Shown here one piece after another: positions 58,556 through 64,000 of a DNA stretch of 64,000 bases. The translations under genes and the position numbers were made by a program. The notes under the pieces were generated by a model. That model was given only the letters and a program-made list of their open reading frames with translations, did no database searches and was not told the origin of the DNA. This DNA comes from Manihot esculenta (taxonomy: Eukaryota > Streptophyta > Magnoliopsida > Malpighiales > Euphorbiaceae): contig NC_035172.2 of assembly GCF_001659605.2 (NCBI RefSeq), positions 31,423,342 through 31,487,341 of the forward strand, written 5' to 3'. Within the stretch, counting starts at the first letter, position 1. Each line of letters starts with the position of its first letter.

Positions 58556-59474
58556 ACCATCAGAAGCATCTCCCTAATCATATCCCCGAGCTCTTCCCGA
58601 GGTCGAGATCGGAACGCTGCTTACTCCTTAGTAGAACTGGCTAGAAGACCAGTGAGGGCAAGCAGGCGTGAATCTGAAGCCTCCGTAACTCCACCAAACA
58701 TCCGCTCTTTGAGGATTTCGACAACTACACTGGCCGAAGATTGGTGGGTGATGTCCTCCGCGTTCAGAATATCGTTGTCAGGAGCAGACAACAGAGGTAC
58801 TATGGGGACATCTTTTTCCTTTCCAATAGGAGGGAGGGCTGGAGCTGATCCTTTGGAAGCCCTGGACTTCTTCCGAACAGGAGCTGGGGGAGATATTTCA
58901 GGAGGGGCTGGACGCTTGTCCCCGGTCTTCACTGTGACGCCTCCGTCAACAGATCCAGATCCAGTCCCCACAGGGGCAGGGGCATCCCCGATAGGGGCCT
59001 CCAGGACATTCTCTTCCACAAGTACGACCTCCATTCCCTTCCTTGGGGCTTCCTCTTCAATAATGGGGGACCCAAACCTTCCCCCTGGCACCTCCTCGGA
59101 AGAAAGAGCAAGATCCGACCTTGCCTGTTCAATGTCTTCTGTCTGCTTCGCAATGACCCGTGGAGCTTCCCTCACCTCCTCTATGAAAGCTTAATTGGAT
59201 CTAGACTCCTGGGCAGGTTTAGGAGCCGAGGTCGACCTACCATGGCTAGATGGCTGAGAGGATCCGGCACCGCGGGAGCTCGGCTTAGGAGCTCGAGAGG
59301 AAGCTCTGGCAGGAGGTCGGCTAACCTTCCTAGAAGAAACAATCTGAGCCACTTCTTCAGCGGCCTCAGACATGTGGCGTCCAGCCCGAAGGGCGTCTAA
59401 GGCGGCGTTCATGCTCTCCCGGGATAGAACTAAGTTCTTTGGGGGCTTGATCTGGTCCATCTTGACGTCAGAAG
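58556..59474 (-). pseudogene. Element A antisense ORF, middle exon
   Basis: Minus strand, from a 3' splice site (TTTGGCAG at about 59475-59482) to a 5' splice site (ATG then GTAAGTCG, near 58556). It encodes MDQIKPPKNLVLSRESMNAA, then a proline/serine/arginine-rich low-complexity region, then an acidic stretch and KRPAPPEISPPAPVRKKSR, a nuclear-localisation-like segment. Two in-frame TAA codons, 59191-59193 and 58621-58623, interrupt it. The linker character agrees with antisense ORF proteins of Tat-type elements. Confidence 0.7.
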
Positions 59475-59569
59475 CTGCCAAAAAACACAAAACCAGAAAA
59501 AGTTAGCGTATTTTCTAATACCAGTTACGAGAAAAAAACAGAACTGCTGGACAAAGCACTATACCCGTA

Positions 59570-59711
59570 TCTCGAATATCCCTAAGATTAGACACGAACA
59601 TACACTTCCCGACGTCATACTTCTTGTCAACAGAAGTCAGTCGAAGATACCCCACCTGCTCGGTAAGGCTTAGTTGGGGCAGGTCGTTGCAGCCCAGGGG
59701 GACATCCTCCC
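59570..59711 (-). pseudogene. Element A antisense ORF, piece between insertion H and the first intron
   Basis: About 47 codons on the minus strand (DVPLGCNDLPQLSL, VDKKYDVGKCMF) run from the H insertion point to a 5' splice-like site near 59566. It follows on from the exon at 60461-61007 when H and one ctccc copy are left out. Confidence 0.6.
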
Positions 59712-59855
59712 TGTAACAGCCCGGACGTGATTCCCGGCACTGTTACCGTTCACGGCCCAGGGCTATCCCTCGCCTGGCCTCTTTGCCACCTCGGGCTTTC
59801 CACTGGCGTCGTGAACAGCTCTTAACATCCATTCACCCTCACGGGTTCCTGGCAA
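59712..59855 (+). repeat. Insertion H left inverted repeat
   Basis: 144 bp, matching 60312-60455 in reverse complement. Two differences noticed (attccc/atcccc and cactgg/cattgg). Confidence 0.93.
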
Positions 59856-60013
59856 GATTTGTCCCCTTGGGTTCTTGCATCGAATGCATCCTTCCCCAAG
59901 TGGATTTGGCCCAAATTTCCCTTTGGAAATTAGGTCGCCTCCCCCACTACTCGAACTCTTGACCTCCCACTTTAAGGGAATAGTCTGGTGAGAGTGAGTA
60001 CCAATTGTTCCAA
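59856..60013. other. Insertion H spacer of unknown origin
   Basis: No frame. On the minus strand 'gtgggaggtcaagagttcgag' character (about 59950-59975) is faintly like the B-box region of tRNA-derived SINEs, but I see no A box at proper distance, so I leave it unassigned. Confidence 0.4.
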
Positions 60014-60319
60014 TTGAACTTGAGACAGAGGAGATGGGTAGAGCTGCTGAGTGACTATGATTGCAAGATTCAGTATCATCCGGGTAAGGCGAATGTCGTG
60101 GCAGACGCCCTAAGCCGGAAGTCACTAGGCAGTCTATCCCACATCACGGCAGAGAGGAGACCAGTGGTGAAGGAGTTTTACAAGCTCATTGATGAAGGTC
60201 TACAGTTGGAGTTGTCTGGTACAGGTACTTTAGTGGCCCAGATGAGAGTGACACCTGTGTTTCTGGAGCAAGTGGCTCAGAAACAGCATGAGGACCCAGA
60301 GTTAGTGAAGATTGCCAGG
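60014..60319 (+). pseudogene. Captured pol fragment in insertion H (RNase H end to integrase start)
   Basis: About 100 codons in one open frame ([15 protein letters not shown] ... [10 protein letters not shown]), nearly identical to element C across 38886-39040 joined to 53635 onward. It begins inside RNase H and stops at 'attgccagga', where it shares a few bases with the inner edge of the right inverted repeat. It has no start or stop of its own. Confidence 0.92.
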
Positions 60320-60455
60320 AACCCGTGAGGGTGAATGGATGTTAAGAGCTGTTCACGACGCCAATGGAAAGCCCGAGGTGGCAAAGAGGCCAGGCGAGGG
60401 ATAGCCCTGGGCCGTGAACGGTAACAGTGCCGGGGATCACGTCCGGGCTGTTACA
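60312..60455 (-). repeat. Insertion H right inverted repeat
   Basis: Reverse complement of 59712-59855. Its innermost bases overlap the end of the captured pol fragment. Confidence 0.93.
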
Positions 60456-60460
60456 CTCCC

Positions 60461-61007
60461 AGTCTAGCCCCACTCCCCACGACAAGTCAGTCTCTTTTCT
60501 CAGCTCTGCCACAAGGAAACTCTCTACCCATCCCTTTATTGAGTCCTTGTAGCCCTTGAAAAGAGACAATCCACCACGGAGGGCAAAATAGTAAAAATTC
60601 TGAATCGCCCTAACGAGACAGAAGAAAGTGACGAATAGACACGCCGTGGGTGTAAAACCCCAACTCAAGCAGATAGATTCAAAACAAGACATGAACAAAA
60701 TAGAATTTGGAGACAACATCCGGGGGGTTATCCCGAAGTATTGGAAAACCTCGATGAAGAAAGGGGTAAAAGGGAAAGTCATACTGAAGTCCCTCTGCTT
60801 AAGGAAGAAGACTAAGCTACGACCCTTCTGGGGATCTATCAAACCGGAAGGGGAAGGGTTTGGAAGAACTATCCTCTCATTTTGCAGAGGAGCTCGAATA
60901 TAGTAAAGCGGAGTATCTAAATATCTCCGAGAAATATACTTAGTTATGGTAGAGGGAGTAATGTTTGACTCAAGATTAGAAACATCGGGAAGTTTAGAAC
61001 CTTCCAT
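60461..61007 (-). pseudogene. Element A antisense ORF, N-terminal exon (putative gypsy-type transposon protein domain)
   Basis: Minus-strand frame starting at ATG 61007, open for about 180 codons to the H insertion. The part FTPFFIEVFQYFGITPRMLSPNS ... CLSWGFTPTACLFVTFF resembles the plant 'putative gypsy type transposon' family (Pfam Transposase_28 style), which in fact is the antisense ORF of Tat-like elements. It continues at 59711. Role unknown. Confidence 0.75.
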
Positions 61008-61235
61008 GGAGGAATAAGAAAGCGTACCTGAAACACAATAAGGATGAATAAGCAGAAGAGGTCGAAGGAGAACAGAGAGCAGAAGAGAGCAAGTTTTCTT
61101 AGGAGACGGAGAGAATTCAAAATGAGAAACAGTAATGAGACGAAGAGTTGCTCTGAGCAGTTTTGTCCTGGAGCGGCGCGGTCATTATTACTCTTGATAT
61201 TTACCTCCTCGTCTGTCGGACAATAACTGACAAGA

Positions 61236-61250
61236 AGGTAAAGGGGCAAT
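61236..61250 (+). promoter_or_regulatory. Element A polypurine tract
   Basis: AAGGTAAAGGGGCAAT directly precedes the 3' LTR start at 61251. Confidence 0.7.
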
Positions 61251-61731
61251 TGATGATCGCTGGATTTCTCCACCCCGGTCAAGGGCCAGGGCCACGGCAA
61301 TAGCCCATCATCCGAAGGCCCACACACCATCTGCACAAAACAGGCCCGGCTCGTCCAAACCTTAAGGTCGGGCTCCACCTGGATTTCTCATCCAGGTCGG
61401 CCAATCCTGCCTAGCCTCTCATATAGGTCCCCTTTTGGGCTCGGTTCTCATCTCATCTCTCGACCCAGCCCAGAACTAGGAAGGAGTTCAGCCCCTTCGC
61501 CTTGTGGAACCATCTGCATGCGCACCCGGGGAGAATCAGGGGCCGTTATGCACGGGACAGAGATCTGATTCTCTCGTACGTTCGTATCAACGTAGTAGGG
61601 ACAGGTGGACCAATGATACACGTCCTGTCAACACGTCACTAGCAGACAAAAGGAAACATATAAAAGGAGAAATACTCTCCTCTAGGTCTAAGCTTATTGT
61701 AAAACCCTATTCTCTGAATCTCAGATCATTA
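61251..61731 (+). repeat. Element A 3' LTR
   Basis: 481 bp, starting TGATGATCGC and ending ATCATTA, followed by the TSD cgtac. See the 5' LTR for comparison. Confidence 0.92.
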
Positions 61732-61736
61732 CGTAC

Positions 61737-62318
61737 CATTCACAAAAAAAAGATATAGAAATAACAATTTTTAAAATTTTCTCAACCCAGAAAACCCGAG
61801 AAACCCAATTTTAACAAAATCTACTTCAAATACTCTCATTTGATTCTATCGTAAACCTTTGCTATATCCGTCTTCAAAGCCAACCAACCAATATTATCCT
61901 AAGTTTTCCGTTTTAACAAGTGAAAAGTCTCATAAGCAATAATTATGTCATTTGTAATAAGACGGTTAGGAATAAAGACGTACTGTGATTCCAAGATAAC
62001 TGACGGTAGAATCTGTTTCAGCCGATTAGCGATTGCCTTGCGTACAATCCTGTCCACCACTTTACTGAGAGAAATCAGTCTTAGATCAGCTACAAGTTTA
62101 GGTACTTTTTCCTTAGGAATCAAAACTACATTCATTCTATTCAAATCAGGTAATTCCGCCTCCCCATTCAAAAATTGTAAACAAACATCAATGACTGCTT
62201 CTCCCACAATTGACCAGTAACCTTGATAAAATCCCGGATTAAGCCCATCAAAACCCGTGACTTATCTGGATGCACTGAGAATAATGCTCGTTTAACTTCT
62301 TCGGACTTTTTGCCAATT
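61737..62318 (-). mobile_element. LINE retrotransposon, 5' part of the split copy (RT N-terminal half)
   Basis: Read from 62318 downward on the minus strand: RALFSVHPDKS (62260-62290), then GEAVIDVCLQFLNGEAELPDLNRMNVVLIPK, the RPISL-type motif here as LRLISLSKVVDRIVRKAIANRLK, QYVFIPNRLITNDIIIAYE, and an ALKTDIAKVYDRIKWEYL-like palm motif with its catalytic Asp (61860-61885). It breaks off at 61737, at the insertion point of element A, and resumes at 14076. The 5' end near 62318 looks truncated, as is usual for LINEs. Confidence 0.85.
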
Positions 62319-64000
62319 TAGATGTAAAAAATTTTTTATTTGTGGATTTGAGGCTGAAAAAGAATTATTTGTAGATTTAGGGTTGAACTGTGTAGCAACA
62401 AAAAAGAGAAAAGAGTATTAGAATGGTGCCAAAAAATTATTATTATTTTTTTTAATTTTTAAAAGTGGCCTGGCGCCACTTAGAGGGCGCCAGGCCATGA
62501 TTTTTTAATTTTTTTAATTATTAAAATATTATAATTATATTAATTAATTAGTATATTATTTTTATATTATATTAATTTAATAATTATATTTATATTACAT
62601 TTTTATTATAATAAATTTTTTATAATATATTTTATTAATTTTAATATATTTTTATAATAATATTATAATTAAATAATACTAATTATAAATTTATTTATTT
62701 GATATTAAATATATATAAAAAATATTGAATTAAATAATTAATAAAAAATTAATTAATTAATTAATTAATATAAATATTTAAAATTATAAAAATTAAATTT
62801 ATTTTTATTAAACTGTTTTGTGTAGATAATCACAGAATAAGCTTAATTTATAACAATATACATAATTACATAATAATATTAATTTTATAACACTAAAATT
62901 ATATAAGGTGAATAATATTTTTAATTTAAATATTAATAGTAAAATATATTAAATATTAATATATAAATATATTAATATTTAAAATTATAAAATAAAATTA
63001 TATTATTAATTAATTTATTATGTGATTAAATTAATTAATTAATTTATTTCTTTTTGATAATTTATAATTCAGTATTCTCATATAATACCTAATAGCACAA
63101 TAATATAATAATTTTAAATATTTTATATTCAGTAAAGTGATTTTATATACGTTTAAATAGCATAATAATAGATAATATTATAATTTTAAATATTTTTGTG
63201 TATAGTCCCTTTAATATTTTTATATATTAAAAATATTTTTACAAAATATAATAACCGTTTATAACTGATTTTAGTAATTTGTAGAGTTATAAAATAACAT
63301 TATTATGTGATTAAAAAATTACTGTATTAATTTATTAAAATAATAAAAAAATTATTACTAAATAAATATATACAACAGTATTAAATTATTTTTATATATT
63401 TAATCGCAATCGAATTATTTTTATATATTTAATCATGATAGTATGATATCCAGAATAATGAGATTTAATGCGGGTAGAACTATAAAGTAATTGGACCTGC
63501 TGTACTTCTTCAAGTCACATCACTGGGCTGGACTCTTCATGCTGAACCGGGGCTTGCGAGCGGTCCGATCTGTCCCCGTGTCTGGATCAGGACCGAAGAT
63601 GCTAGACTGGCTAAATGAAGTGAAATTCTAAAACTTTGCGTGTATTTTACTTTTTTAGATTTAGCATTTCCTAAAATGAGATAAACACAGTAGTTATTAA
63701 ATCATATAATTATATATTTTATAACTCTCTTAAATATTAGGATATTAATATTATTCTGTAATTATGTAAAACCGCATAACAGCAGTCCAATAAAAATAAA
63801 TTTAATTTTTATAATTTTAAATATTCATAAATTTAAGAGATTTCAAATTTACTTCCAATCTCCATTTGATAAAAAAAATTAAATATTTATATTAATTAAT
63901 TAATCTATTTTTTTATTAATGATTTAATTCAGTATTTATATATATATATAATAATAATATATAAATAAATTTATAATTAGTATTATTTAATTATAATATT
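62319..64000. other. AT-rich noncoding DNA
   Basis: No gene is visible. The exceptions are the hairpin at 62467-62496 and a GC-richer island at about 63475-63620 ('actgggctggac', 'gaaccggggcttgcgagcggtccg') that could be a fragment of an LTR element but has no recognisable borders. Confidence 0.6.
62467..62496. repeat. GC-rich perfect hairpin
   Basis: GGCCTGGCGCC, an 8-base loop, then GGCGCCAGGCC: 11 perfect base pairs, 10 of them G:C, in surroundings that are very AT-rich. No terminator or RNA gene context is seen. Confidence 0.85.

Larger units (their letters stand above)
59712..60455. mobile_element. Insertion H: 744-bp fold-back element with captured Ty3 pol fragment
   Basis: Begins TGTAACAGCCCGG and ends CCGGGCTGTTACA, flanked by the perfect 5-bp duplication ctccc (59707-59711 and 60456-60460). 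The ends are long inverted repeats of 144 bp each (59712-59855 and 60312-60455), with about two mismatches. Between them lie 150-odd bases of unrecognised sequence and a fragment of chromovirus pol (60014-60319). TG..CA ends and a 5-bp TSD point to an LTR-type integrase rather than the known DNA transposon superfamilies, yet the repeats are inverted, not direct. It sits in the antisense ORF of element A. Confidence 0.85.
14077..61731 (+). mobile_element. Element A: Tat/Retand-like Ty3 LTR retrotransposon with gag and antisense ORF, no pol; hosts the nested stack
   Basis: The LTRs at 14077-14578 and 61251-61731 begin TGATGA(C/T)CGC and end ATCA/ATTA, and are flanked by the perfect duplication cgtac at 14072-14076 and 61732-61736. 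The order is 5' LTR, primer-binding site, gag, tandem repeats, an antisense multi-exon ORF, a purine tract and the 3' LTR. Gag ends right after its zinc-binding region and no protease, RT or integrase of its own is visible. I therefore read it as a non-autonomous relative of Tat/Retand elements, which are known to carry an extra antisense ORF before the 3' LTR. Without B and H it would be about 7.8 kb. By-eye LTR comparison gives about 17 substitutions plus one 21-bp indel in 481 bp. It inserted into the RT region of the LINE. Confidence 0.88.

Noticed and set aside
58340..59194. Plus-strand frame of 284 codons
   Set aside because: Lies opposite the antisense ORF of element A, crosses its intron and shows only low-complexity serine/proline composition. 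Shadow frame.
59940..59980. tRNA-derived SINE or tRNA gene in insertion H
   Set aside because: Only a weak B-box-like stretch on the minus strand; no A box at the usual distance and no cloverleaf.

Overview
This looks like nuclear DNA of a flowering plant, probably a eudicot. It has long AT-rich intergenic stretches, an intron-split plastid/cytosolic-type APS kinase gene, a LINE, and nested Ty3 (gypsy) LTR retrotransposons with the plant initiator-Met primer-binding site. My impression is a Euphorbiaceae genome such as Manihot, but nothing in the window proves it. No intact host gene is visible. The only host-type gene I recognise is an APS kinase pseudogene near 8.3-10.0 kb.

Layout. 1-6.3 kb is AT-rich DNA with a possible LTR remnant at the left edge and a MITE-like element (2781-3250). 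6.3-10.0 kb holds an unrecognised small open frame and the broken APS kinase gene. 10-12.3 kb has small tandem duplications and a degenerate repeat. From 12.3 kb to 62.3 kb lies one stack of nested mobile elements. 62.3-64 kb is AT-rich DNA with one striking GC-rich hairpin.

The stack, read from terminal motifs and 5-bp target-site duplications (TSDs), all perfect by eye. A minus-strand LINE (12305-62318) was split by element A, a gag plus antisense-ORF Ty3 element of the Tat/Retand kind without pol (14077-61731, TSD cgtac). A carries a solo LTR, B (18457-57557, TSD gggat), and a 744-bp inverted-repeat insertion, H (59712-60455, TSD ctccc). B is interrupted by C, a full chromodomain Ty3 element (20664-57485, TSD ctacg). 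C's 5' LTR holds D, a full element in the opposite orientation (22575-34879, TSD tagat), and D's 5' LTR holds E, another solo LTR (31636-33990, TSD ctgcc). C's pol holds F, a full element with an intact 1639-residue gag-pol frame and nearly identical LTRs (39041-53629, TSD ccagt). F's 5' LTR holds G, a rearranged element with palindromic U3 ends (40208-45468, TSD agagt).

B to G belong to one superfamily. Their LTRs are about 2-2.4 kb, start TGTAATACCC and end GTTACA, and carry many TTCGGCCGCCGAA palindromes. Two or three short tandem repeats lie in the U5 half. The polypurine tract is preceded by a conserved hairpin. F looks like the potential autonomous source. C and D are recognisably full-length but carry nonsense mutations. 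G and H look like aberrant integration products. The most unusual objects are G and H: both have retroviral-style ends and TSDs, but their internal architecture is folded back.
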